Assembly (NCBI RefSeq): GCF_050908995.1
Contig: NC_135123.1
Coordinates: forward strand, 4,278,001-4,342,000
DNA length: 64,000 bases
Origin: Andrena cerasifolii
Lineage: Eukaryota; Arthropoda; Insecta; Hymenoptera; Andrenidae
Reading direction: 5' to 3'
Shown here: positions 44,025 through 54,351 of the stretch, piece by piece
Layout: each line of letters starts with the position of its first letter
Numbering within the stretch: position 1 is the first letter of the stretch
Program-made: the position numbers and the translations under genes
Notes under the pieces: model-generated
Seen by the model: the letters and a program-made list of their open reading frames with translations, nothing else
Told to the model about the DNA's origin: nothing
The model's database searches: none

Positions 44025-45367
44025 ACAGATAACTCGAGACTGAAAGCGAAGAAATAAACATGTGCCAGATATCTGCGAGATAACTCGAGACGGGAGGCGA
44101 AGAAATAGGCATGTGCCAGATATCTGCGAGATAACTCGAGACTGGAGATGAAGAAATAGGCATGTGCCAGATATCTGCCAGATAACTCGAGACTGGAGGC
44201 GAAGAAATAGGCATGTGCCAGATATCTGCCAGATAACTCGAGACTGGAGGCGAAGAAATAGGCATGTGCCAGATATCTGCCAGATAACTCGAGACTGGAG
44301 GCGAAGAAATAGGCATATGCCAGATATCTGCCAGATAACTCGAGACTGAAGGCAAAGAAATAGGCATGTGCCACATATCTGCCAGATAACTCGAGACTGG
44401 AGGCGAAGAAATAGGCATGTGCCAGATATCTGCCAGATAACTCCAGACTGGAGGCGAAGAAATAGGCATGTGCCAGATATCTGCTAGATAACTCGAGACT
44501 GGAGGCGAAGAAATAGGCATGTGCCAGATATCTGCGAAATAACTCGAGACAGGAGGCGAAGAAATAGGCATGTGCCAGATATCTGCGAGATAACTCGAGA
44601 CTGGAGGCGAAGAAATAGGCATGTGCCAGATATCTATCAGATAACTCGAGACGGGAGGCGAAGAAATAGGCATGTGCCAGATATCTGCCAGATAACTCGA
44701 GACCGGAGGCGAATAAATAGGCATGTGCCAGATATCTGCCAGATAACTCGAGACTGAATGCGAAGAAATAGGCATGTGCCAGATATCTGCGAGATAACTC
44801 CAGACTGGAGGCGAAGAAATAGGCATGTGCCAGATATCTGCGAGATAACTCCAGACTGGAGGCGAAGAAATAGGCATGTGCCAGATATCTGCCAGATAAC
44901 TCGAGACTGGAGGCGAAGAAATAGGCATGTGCCAGATATCTGCGAGATAACTCCAGACTGGAGGCGAAGAAATAGGCATGTGCCAGATATCTGCGAGATA
45001 ACTCCAGACTGGAGGCGAAGAAATAGGCATGTGCCAGATATCTGCCAGATAACTCCAGACTGGAGGCGAAGAAATAGGCATGTGCCACATTTCTGCCAGA
45101 TAACTTGAGACTGGAGGCGAAGAAATAGGCATGTGCTAGATATCTTCCAGATAACTCGAGACTGGAGGCGAAGAAATAGGCATGTGCCAGATATCTGCCA
45201 GATAACTCGAGACGGGAGGCGAAGAAATAGGCATGTGCCAGATATCTATCAGATAACTCGAGACTGGAGGCGAAGAAATAGGCATGTGCCAGATATCTGC
45301 CAGATAACTCGAGACTGGAGGCGAAGAAATAGGCATGTGCCAGATATCTGCCTGATAACTCTGACTG
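44025..45367. repeat. 51-bp minisatellite, about 26 units
   Basis: The unit is 51 bp, containing ATGTGCCAGATATCTGCCAG, ATAACTCGAGACTGGAGGCG and AAGAAATAGGC. Most units carry the 10-bp palindrome CAGATATCTG. Because 51 is a multiple of three, any stop-free frame stays open through the array: two minus-strand frames of about 375 codons and several plus-strand ones (unit MPDICQITRDWRRRNRH). Edge units are the most diverged, as usual for tandem arrays. Two diagnostic sites vary (CTGCGAG/CTGCCAG and CTCGAG/CTCCAG), giving a local three-unit period near 44780-45060. I do not call a protein. Confidence 0.96.
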
Positions 45368-47829
45368 GCAGATATCTGGAAGTGAAGAAATCGACCGTCA
45401 ATGAAACTGCTTTTGCTAATACTAGTGCACGTGTAAGCATGTCCATCAATCTATGCCCTAGACTTCATCGAACCTTGAACATCGCGCGTAGGTACTGGTT
45501 TGTCGAATGAAAACGAATCGAACGGATTCGACTTTGTTTCGCGAAACTCTGGTGGAACTTGAATTCATTAGCTCGCGGCTGGTTTTCATAAGCCGAGGAA
45601 TAACGGCTGGCAAAATGTTCCAGACACTTTGTACACATTTGCATGCCGTTGCCCGTTTATACGCGGTGCACATAATTTAGCCCTTGCTCTGCATTGATGG
45701 TTTTGCGTTCGCCATGTACATACGTATAACGCTACCGATGACGCGGCTGGATCGTCGAGTGAGTTTGCGTCGTGAGGTCGCGTGTTATGCATGCATACCT
45801 ATAAAGTCGTTTAACATCGCCTAGGTTTCCTTCTTCCTGGATCAGCTGATAAGCTGATTTCACAAGTACCAAACGCAATCGATTTGAAGAATCTAGTTTA
45901 TAATAAGGACGTAGTAATGTGTCTGGATGAGATAAGCCAATGTAAAACGAGGTAATTTCAGCTTCATAAGTTACAAATTAAAGACATGCGACAGTTTGAA
46001 ATTTTCCATCGCGGTAACACCTATCTGCAGGTGAATAATTGCTGCGCACATCTTAAACTATCGTACATATATTTTCGAAGTTTTTATTTATGATCCTAGC
46101 ATCTAATGAAAAGAGTTAATCTCCATCATTTTCATCCTTTAACTAATGAAAACTCGATTCACCTTGAATGTGACTAAAAATTAATCTCGTTCACAACATC
46201 TAACAAAAATTGGCTGTGTCGAATGTTGTTAAAATAAGAAATCCAACTTCAGTTCACTCGAGTGACAGTCTCGCAAAGTTTCATATTAGAGGAGATGTTT
46301 CGGCTGAAGTGTCAAGCATATAAACATGAGTTTAATGTCTTGTCAGTCAAACCATTGTACAGCACATGTGTCTGAGCATTTTCGTTGCTAGCTAAGACAG
46401 TCTAGCGACAACCATTACGATGTCTAACTTGTGAAGATTCTGCAAGGGTTGCAGTGATCTCTCCATAGGTCTCCGCATCTAACACATATGTAACATTTCA
46501 TCCTTTGGCCGAGGTTGACGATACCGGCACAAACAGGGATACTGATATTCCGTCCAGCCGCTCCGCGAGCTTGTTTGAAACTTTGCTTGCCGAATTCGCT
46601 CGATAAAGCGACAAATTAACTTTATGCCCAGCCCCGACGGGGCCTGTTCGCGTTGTGATCGCGCCTCGCCGCAAAAGCCCATCGAACGAAACAAGCGAAT
46701 TAAGTTTTCCCAGCTGTCTATGCGAGAAGCCGTCCGAACGATTACGATACCGGGGGCATGAAGCGAGAGGGTAGCTTAGCATCGACATCTTCCGGTTCCG
46801 AGAGGAACTCCCTAACGAGCGGGGGGTAGACGCTTAGAAACGCTCCGCAGGAACGAAAACGACGGCGGACAGAAACGGAAACAATTAAATGCTCGCGCTC
46901 GAGCGGTCGCATTGTTCTGTCTGCTGGGCCCTCACGGCCTCTCGCGACTCGCTGGATCTCCATGGGCATTGAATCGCTGGCACGACATCCACCCTTGACT
47001 TTGTCCGTTTGCGTATACGTTTATTGGGCCAATGCTGCCGCGATTCGCGATACAATTTTACGCGGGGCACGTTTGACGAGCTAATTTGTCCTGTGTAGAG
47101 ATAAGGAAGGGGTATCTGATGTCTTCAGAGCGGAAACTTTATCCATTCGTATGGGGGGGTTGGACTGACAATAGGAGTCCCCGTGCAGTAGATGTTTGAT
47201 TATCCGATTGGATCGGTCGACGTTAGGCGCAGATCATCAAGCGACCGCGTATTAACACGAACAACTGTTTATTGTAACTGCTCCTTGGAACATTTTTGTT
47301 AGTTTATGAGTTTCATTCTGTTTTTTTATTATTTATATGGGTACTTATAGATGATGAGATGTGATAACCGTAGTAAACAGAAGATTATGTTTACTTTTGT
47401 ACGCTGTCCATCGTTATATTTATTAATTTCCTTGCATTAATAGTTATGCATTATGTATACTTGGTATAGCCACATCAACTATAAGTATTGATGTGCTTAG
47501 TTTATCTGTGCAGGAGGTTTGCAAAGTCGTGGTACAACCAGGAAGAAGGTGATTCCTCATGCAAAAGTATGTCGGAAATATACAATGAAATTTTTTATAG
47601 AAGACTTTGTTTTCCAGAAAATCGATTACGAAAACATGTCCAAAATGCGCGGATCTGACTAAAAATCAGCAGAATTGATCAGCAAATATGCTACAACTGC
47701 AAATGAAATTAATCCCCGTGTATAAATGGTTCAAAATAATGGAATAACATTTCTTCATTGGAACATAGCTTTCGAGAAAGCACATTGAATTGTATTTTAA
47801 TATAAATTAAAATTTTTAATTTAATTTCT
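45368..47829. other. Unassigned sequence with GC-rich islands at 45.5-45.8 and 46.5-47.1 kb
   Basis: ORFs to 96 codons, none with a recognisable domain. The islands look single-copy and could be conserved non-coding sequence of a neighbouring gene. 47.2-47.8 kb is AT-rich and may be decayed element DNA leading into the arm that follows. Confidence 0.45.
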
Positions 47830-48025
47830 TTTTTATATTATTTAGGGTTTCGCAGATGTTGGCGATAATATGACAACTCACAATTTCTGCGAGGGGGTGT
47901 TTTCACCCTTAGGACCGATTTACTGCCGAATGAAAAAATAATTACGTTATTAGCAGCACATGAGTTACATTTCTGTAAAGTTTCAGGTTCCTTTGAGTTT
48001 TCGAGTTGCCGAACTTCCCCTGTCA
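47830..48025. mobile_element. Single arm of the 27187-27735 palindromic family
   Basis: Shares GTTTCGCAGATGTTGGCGAT-like sequence, TTTTCACCCTTAGGACC, ACGTTATTAGCAG.ACATGAG, ATTTCTG and TTTTCGAGTTGCCGA with the right arm at 27560-27735 in the same order. The matching opposite arm is not evident here. Confidence 0.7.
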
Positions 48026-48178
48026 GCTTCCCCGACCAATAAATGTTCTCTTCTCCAGTTCATCAGTTAAATTGATCAACTGATGTTGATATCGCTCCGC
48101 AATTATTGTTTCACAAATCATTTCAGCAGCTTCAGCAGCGTTTTAATTGAGCTCAAACGCCAAGAGAATGCAGTGACG

Positions 48179-48313
48179 TACACTAGGCGTCAAACGGCTT
48201 CCCTTCGGAAACTTGGCAACGTTGCATGTCACTAGGCATAACTCAGCGGTTCTCAGTGACATGCAACGTTGCCAAATTTCCGAAGGGAAGCCGATTCTGG
48301 CGCCTAGTGTACA
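48179..48313. mobile_element. 135-bp hairpin (short foldback MITE)
   Basis: Arms of about 58 nt pair with few mismatches. Ends are GTACACTAGGCG and CGCCTAGTGTAC. The stem includes GGCTTCCCTTCGGAAA.TTGG and CAACGTTGCATGTCACT. The loop is about 18 bases around ATAACTCAGCGGTT. The near-perfect pairing fits a recent foldback insertion. A long-hairpin small-RNA precursor is possible but there is no sign of a short conserved mature region. Confidence 0.8.
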
Positions 48314-49118
48314 CGCACTTTATCAGCGGCCAATGTATTCACCACTGTTTTCTGAGGTATATCGCAAATACACAAGTAACATTAATTACAAGTGAATATT
48401 AATGCTGGAAACGACCTAAAAAGCAGGAAGATATCTCACAATTTGTTTGAAGTAATTTTATAGGCTGTAAAACCAAAAGCACAGAATTCTTTCCTGCACC
48501 TAATAATTGATTACAGGTTGGAAATATATATATATATAGAAAGAAGTAGGGCAAAACGGAAGATCAATGTATTTCTTGGATAACAGCTGCGAATGAGTTG
48601 CTATCGTGTGAAATGGGGACCAAACGGTCCTCACAATGCTTAGCTCATGATCGACCATAAACCCGGGCACAAATTATTTTTTCATGTAGGGTCAGGTGGG
48701 GTAGAGTGTAACAAAAAAGTTTATAATGATTGTAGACAAAAGAATGGATAATAAATCAACTTTTCTTTTGGACTTAAACAATCAACAGTCTTGGTCCTTC
48801 AAATTAGATGTTAACAATTATCCTTAAAAGCTAATCAATTTGACAGATCTGGAGTACAGTTTAAAAGCCTTAGAGGTAAAATATTACAGAATAGGACACG
48901 CTATAACAATTGCACAAAACCTTCAAAGTACTAATAAAATACAAAAAAAAGCATTAACTCAAATCATGTATTTTCAAAATATTATCTGGAAATGAATAAG
49001 AATGTGCATGACGGTTTGTTTTATTTGCCATTTTAAGGAATGTCAATATAAGTTCTATGTCATCCATTGCAACAGTTCTAAACCCAATTCCATTTTGCTC
49101 CACTTTCCACTGTACATC
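48314..49118. other. AT-rich sequence with a possible TA-type element end at 48686
   Basis: TAGGGTCAGGTGGGGTAGAG at about 48686 resembles the G-rich ends of the TA elements in this window. A partly matching CTCCACTTTCCACTG lies near 49100, so a decayed element of about 420 bp may occupy this stretch. No ORF. Confidence 0.35.
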
Positions 49119-49120
49119 TA

Positions 49121-49362
49121 GATTAGGGCGGAGCGATACTATATTGCGTTACCTTTTTGTGTTACAAAAATATAAAAATTCACAATGTGAATCTTATTTT
49201 TTACATTTTTAAGAGAAATAGGAACCTGCAGACTACATGAATATTTTTCCAAAATTTGTTTACAGTTGTGTTTGGTTAATCAAAAGACAACTATCCCGCA
49301 CCCAGGCCAACTGAAAATTCAAATTCAAATTTTCGCCTATATAGTATCGCTCCGCCCTAATC
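49121..49362. mobile_element. TA-flanked MITE, 242 bp
   Basis: Perfect TIRs of about 24 bp beginning GATTAGGGCGGAGCGATACT, with TA on both sides (49119-49120, 49363-49364). The interior is AT-rich and unpaired. No coding sequence. Confidence 0.88.
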
Positions 49363-49364
49363 TA

Positions 49365-50238
49365 GGTACCTAATTTATCTTTGCACATTGACCTCTTTCA
49401 ATTTTGTGTATCGCAATACTACTTAGCTTCTTTGTTCCTCTGTCCGTACCAAAGATTTCCGCCGCTAGCTTTCTTCAATTCTTCATCATCTGCGCAGTGT
49501 TGAGATGGAAGCCAATGTTTCAGCTGAAGCAGAAAATGATAATCGCTAGATGCAAAGTCCAGGCTGTAGATCGGGTGATTGAAAACTTCCCAGTGAAACT
49601 TCTTGATCAGTTAAGTCAGTGCCTTGAGTTGCGTTTGCGTTGGTACCCTTCTTTGAACATTTGACGCCATTGTCTAACCTTGCTGTCACTCATAACCTAA
49701 AACCCATAAACCTAAATATCTACCTGTGAATCCTCGCACTATTATGATTCTTTTCTGCGGCTGCAACAGAAACCGTACCCGAGAACGAACCTCGGAACTG
49801 GCTGGATCGCGTATGATTGGGTCCATGCTTAATGACTCGTGGAAGGCACTAAACAATGAGGCGACCAAAACAATATGGGAAACAGTTCACTATTAATTAG
49901 TCGCTTCCCGCTGCCGCGTATGCGTAATTTCACCTTGCTTTGTAAATTTGCGGCAATTCTACCTAAACCAGTCCTACTTTCCGAATGCGCCTCATAATTC
50001 GGACTTCCCAGCGCGCGAATACGCGTCCCGTATAATTATGAGTAGCCCCAAGTAGTTTGGTCGAGTTTGAACGTTTGGACTAATTTTTCACATTAGGAAA
50101 TGTTCGCTAATCCATTGGCAATACTCTCGCGAAGATTCAGCAATAACAGAATATACAATAGAAATTCAATTTTTGAATGGTACATGACTCATCCTGGGCT
50201 CTCTACCGACTGATCGAACGGTCACCAAGGTGGCGGAG
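49365..50238. other. Unassigned sequence
   Basis: ORFs to 86 codons without motifs and no repeats noted. Confidence 0.45.
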
Positions 50239-50240
50239 TA

Positions 50241-50414
50241 TTAGGTCAGTGTTAGTCTATTTTCTTCTACACCTACTTGTACTTTTGCCCGAAAAGTGGC
50301 AGCAGATAATAGATAGCCAAGAAAAATACTTTGATTAAAAAAATGTGTAACATATATTTACTATTAATAAAGACTTTGGTTGGATACAGCGAACGAACTT
50401 CTCCACCGACCTAA
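50241..50414. mobile_element. Mariner-type MITE, 174 bp (tentative)
   Basis: Short TIRs TTAGGTCAGTG (left) and, reverse complemented, TTAGGTCGGTGGAGAAGTTC (right), with TA on both sides (50239-50240, 50415-50416). The TTAGGT start is common in mariner TIRs. The arms diverge after about 12 bases, so the left end is weak. Confidence 0.5.
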
Positions 50415-50416
50415 TA

Positions 50417-51819
50417 CATAGGTACACAGCTGTTTCCGAGCTCTGGTTGTTTTCAAAATAAGCTTTTAGGGACTCTCAGACATTACCTTCCATGCTTTCC
50501 AGAAAGTATCAACACTATTAATATGAGAACGTGCCGACGCCGCTCAAAGTGTTGAAAGGAGTTATAATTGTTGTCGACGATGGCATTAAATTATTGTTCA
50601 TGTGGGATAATAACAGAGTCATTTTACTAAAGAAAGTTAATGCATAGTGGGCCCTTTACGAGATAGGTACATATAGAGTTGATGTGGCACAGTACTCCAT
50701 GGGTAGAATTGTGTGAATTTCAGGTACCTCGAGGTAAAGAAAAATTGGAGCTATTCTCATTGAAATTAATTCTAAATTTTGCCCATGTTGAGAACCATCC
50801 ACTTTGAATTTGAAAATGTTGACAAGAGTTCACAATTTTGATGCGGGTATACCTACCGGCCAATAGTGAGGTTCGTAAGAAGAGTCAAGAGAAGGAAGCA
50901 GGAAAGAAAGGATCTCGTGAGAGGTCTTTGATTCCCAACCATTCGATAGTAATGCCTCAATTTCAGATCACCTGCTGAACCTCGTATCTACTAGTCGATA
51001 CACTTACAAAATTCACACTGTGGAGTGGAAGTAGTCGACAACTCCAATCACTTTTCTATCACCTGTTTGAGCGCGAGTACCAAAGACCTCGCCACTACTC
51101 CGTATACCTTTTCTTTTTACAGAGGGGAAAAATGCGTTTATGCATACACCGGCAACTCATTGCCGGGTTATGTGGGGCTAACCAATATGGACTACCCACT
51201 AAAATACCCCTCTACTATTGCCGCCTTGTCTTTTCAATACTACTCCGTATACCTAAAAATTTAGTACCTACAACTTAGCAGGGTGGTGTATGTGGGAATA
51301 GCGGTAAGTAGATTCCAAGTGCGGTAAGTCATTTAATCTTAGGCGAGTTCCTTTCGGTTGCTGGCAACCGAAGACCTTGTCCGGACTTCTTTATTTACCA
51401 CCCTCACCTCTTACAAGTAGTTCCTCCTACAAATTTTACTACTGTGCACGATGCCTATGTATAATATGCATAATTCTTGCCAAAATAATTTGATTTCATA
51501 TCAATCATTTAGTTATTTATCAACTTCTATAAATAAGGTGAACTTGATTTTCAAACGAGAAAAGAAATAACACCAATTTTTTTCTGGAGCTCGAACCACG
51601 AAAAACGTAGCACAGTTGTTTAATCTTAGTTTCCTCTTTTTGGTGAGCCCAGTTTTTAAGAAATTCGAAATTAGGTTTCATTGAATTATTTACTCTAGCG
51701 GAATCAACAGCTGGTATAGTAGATGTAACTATTCATTAATTGTGTACACCTTATAAAAATTTCAAAATTACTTTTCTTGACCATCAAACATCAAATCATG
51801 TTCTTTAGAAGACTTATTA
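50417..51819. other. Unassigned sequence with one perfect small hairpin
   Basis: ORFs to 79 codons without motifs. TTCGGTTGCTGGCAACCGAA at about 51353 is a perfect 20-bp palindrome with a 2-base loop. The GGTAAGT-like repeats just before it (GCGGTAAGTAGATTCC and GCGGTAAGTCATTT) look incidental. Confidence 0.4.
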
Positions 51820-51854
51820 GATTAAGTAGTAAGTAGTAAGTATTAGATTAAGTA

Positions 51855-52087
51855 CTAATAAGTATCTACTTATTAGATTCTCAAGAAACAGGTGTTGAAA
51901 AACAAAATAAGTAACTGGTATTTATTGATATCTCTGTTTTTATTTTTCAGAAATAAAGTACAATCTGAGATGACGAATGAAATAAATTTGTAAGAGCCAA
52001 TACACGTGACATACCCAGCCGACTGTACAAATGTGTTGAATAGGCTGGAGCTTACATTCAGCTGGAATATTATTTAACACAGTAATA
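51855..52087 (+). repeat. Tandemly duplicated exon-like unit, copy 1 (with stop)
   Basis: About 232 bp duplicated at 52219-52450 with some 90 percent similarity by eye. It contains a polypyrimidine tract and TTTTTATTTTTCAG acceptor-like site. The frame that is open in copy 2 has a TAA here after MTNEINL. Flanked by AAGTAGTAAGTAGTAAGTATT-like short repeats. Confidence 0.7.
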
Positions 52088-52218
52088 CAACGGAACTTAT
52101 AAGAATTTGAAAATAGGAATCAGGATAGGAAATAGGATCACACATACACTACATATTGCAGACTACTTAGTATCTACTTATTAGTACTTAATATAATACT
52201 TACTACTTACTACTTAAT

Positions 52219-52450
52219 CTAATAAGTATCTACTTATTAGATTCTCAAGAAAGAGGTGTTGAAATAAAAATAAGTAACTGGTACTTATTGATATCTCTGT
52301 TTTTATTTTTCAGAAACAAAAGTAAAATCTGAGATGACGGATGAAATAAATTTGTTAGAACCAATACACGTGACTTACCCAGCTGACTGTACAAATGTGT
52401 TGAATAGGCTGGAGCTTACATCGAGCTGGAATATTATTTAACACAGTAAT
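52219..52450 (+). repeat. Tandemly duplicated exon-like unit, copy 2 (open frame)
   Basis: Same unit as 51855-52087. After the CTGTTTTTATTTTTCAG acceptor-like site, one frame reads through ATG at 52334 to TAA at 52439-52441. The product, MTDEINLLEPIHVTYPADCT then NVLNRLELTSSWNII, is not one I recognise. The spacing from acceptor to stop would suit a last coding exon, but it may equally be repeat sequence. Confidence 0.55.
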
Positions 52451-53220
52451 GTCACATAGCGCGAGGGTGATGTATGCTTTTATTTTTGTCTTGCATAGAT
52501 TAGTTATGTAGAAGAAAATAAATAAAATTTTGAAAGCAGAAAGAGACTTCCCAACCACCCTGTACTTGAGATACGGATATCTAAATACATATGTAACTGC
52601 TACGTTCTTGCTGTCGAAGCACATGTCATGAAACAGAGACCGAGACCTCTGTTCAGCCACGTGACGCCGGCTTAATAGAGCGAGATCTCTGTAGGGTGAT
52701 TGTATACCTTAATAAATAAGGTTCGACCGTGCGAGGAGCAAAATTTGTGCATTGTTACTGGCACGTGCTGTTACGCTCAAATGTATGGCACACGTTTATT
52801 TAAGCAAATTACACGAGTATCCGTGAACGAGTTTTCACAGATCAGCAGCGCGCAACGCATTGGTCTCAGTTCGTTGGAAATAATCAATGAAACTTGATTG
52901 AAGTGAAGCCGGTATTTATTAAACTGTTGCAAAAGGTAGGCTATATCCTCCGTTGCTTAAAGTTTATAATACTATGCTGCTTAAAATAATAATTAGAGAA
53001 TCCTCTTAAAATCTACTGGAGCCACCTCGTCTCTCGGTAAAGTGCCCCATGCTTTATTTCGGTTATCTTCCTTTCGAGTCCGTGGGATTTGATATAATTA
53101 CATATATAAAGCAACTGCTCTTATTTTTTATAAGTAGGTACATATGTTATCTTTACATTTGATCTACATTTTCACTACGACTTTTTCTAACTTGGTAACG
53201 GTGCGAAATGAAACAAAACA
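52451..53220. other. Unassigned sequence
   Basis: ORFs to 101 codons without motifs. The 13-mer ACGGTGCGAAATG at about 53198 is shared with a TTAA element at 20.6 kb. Confidence 0.4.
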
Positions 53221-53224
53221 TTAA

Positions 53225-53971
53225 GGGGTTATGCCTAGTCAGGCGGTCGAAAAGAGGCGAATATTTGTGAATTTTTTTTGAAGGAGCGAAAGCGTATATT
53301 TTTACAGAACTTTTTGCGTTTAAAAGAGCAACATTTAAAGAACATTTGGTAATTTTTTCGTAGAAAAATATTTACGTTTATAATAAAATAACAACCGACA
53401 TCCAAGAAGCATTTTTAAAAATTTGGTTTTGCGGTGAGCATTGCCATTCGAAACCAGATTATTTAAAATCAAAAAACAAAAAAGATTTCGTTAGTATATT
53501 AATGTATCCTCAGGTTGACGGAGAGAATTTTCCGAAATATTAAGTTAAAACAAAATGGCGGCTATTTAAAGTTGAAATCCTGATTGTTTCCTGCAAAAAT
53601 TACGCGAAAAAATCAGGATTTCAACTTTAAATAGCTGCCATGTTGTTTTAACTTAATATTTCGGAAAATTCTCTCCGTCAACCTGAGGATACATTAATAT
53701 ACTAACGAAATCTTTTTTGTTTTTTGATTTTAAATAATCTGGTTCCGAATGGCAATGCTCGCCGCAAAACCAAATTTTTAAAAATGCTTCTTGGATGTCG
53801 CATGTTATTTAATTATAAACGTAAATATTTTTCTACGAAAAAATTACCAAATGTTCTTTAAATGTTGCTCTGTAAAACGCAAAAGGTTCTGTAAAAATAT
53901 ACCCTTTCGCTTCTTCAAAAAAAATTCACAAATATTCGTCTCTTTTCGACCGCCTGACTAGGCATAACCCC
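53225..53971. mobile_element. TTAA-type (Kolobok-like) palindrome, 747 bp
   Basis: TTAA on both sides (53221-53224, 53972-53975). Arms of about 370 bp are almost exact mirror copies around 53,598, beginning GGGGTTATGCCTAGTCAGGC, then GGTCGAAAAGAGGCGA. Internal matched blocks include CCGTCAACCTGAGGATACAT, AAAATTCTCTCCG and AAATCAGGATTTCAACTTTA. The centre is short, so single strands would form a long stable hairpin. No coding sequence. Confidence 0.93.
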
Positions 53972-53978
53972 TTAAATA

Positions 53979-54349
53979 AGGTAAATGTCCCAATTTCTGC
54001 TCATTTAAGAGGTAACTCGTCATACAGAAGGTGTAAAAAATTTGTTTGTGATCAAAATTTGCAGAGTAATTGATCAATTCTTTAATAATAAATCAACCAA
54101 TTCAAAAACTATTTAAGATAGATATTTCAAGATGTTTAACTATTAGTAATTTGTAATTAAATACATAATGCTCTAAATGTCCGTATTGCAGCTCGTTAAA
54201 AATAGCGATGTATGTATTACCCCAAGCTCGTGCAACACTCGCGTAAACGTTTAAATAATTTAGAATTATTTTGTTGCAACTATAGTACAAACGTAACGCA
54301 TATAATAATAAGAAAAATACGAAATGAGCAGAAATTGGGACATTCGCCT
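53979..54349. mobile_element. TA-flanked MITE, 371 bp, abutting the TTAA palindrome
   Basis: Termini AGGTAAATGTCCCAATTTCT and, reverse complemented, AGGCGAATGTCCCAATTTCT, with TA on both sides (53977-53978, 54350-54351). TTAA also occurs just outside on each side, so a TTAA target shared with the neighbouring element is an alternative. The solo copy at 33602 is flanked by TA but not TTAA, which favours TA. ORFs inside (60 and 105 codons) are not supported. Confidence 0.85.
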
Positions 54350-54351
54350 TA

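Noticed and set aside
43964..45132. Two minus-strand ORFs of about 375 codons with a 17-residue repeat
   Set aside because: They are two frames of the same 51-bp minisatellite. Openness follows from a unit length divisible by three, and other frames are also open. Changes between units do not favour any codon position by eye.
51353..51372. Perfect 20-bp palindrome as a terminator or binding site
   Set aside because: A single small palindrome in eukaryotic DNA with no neighbouring gene; no basis for a function.
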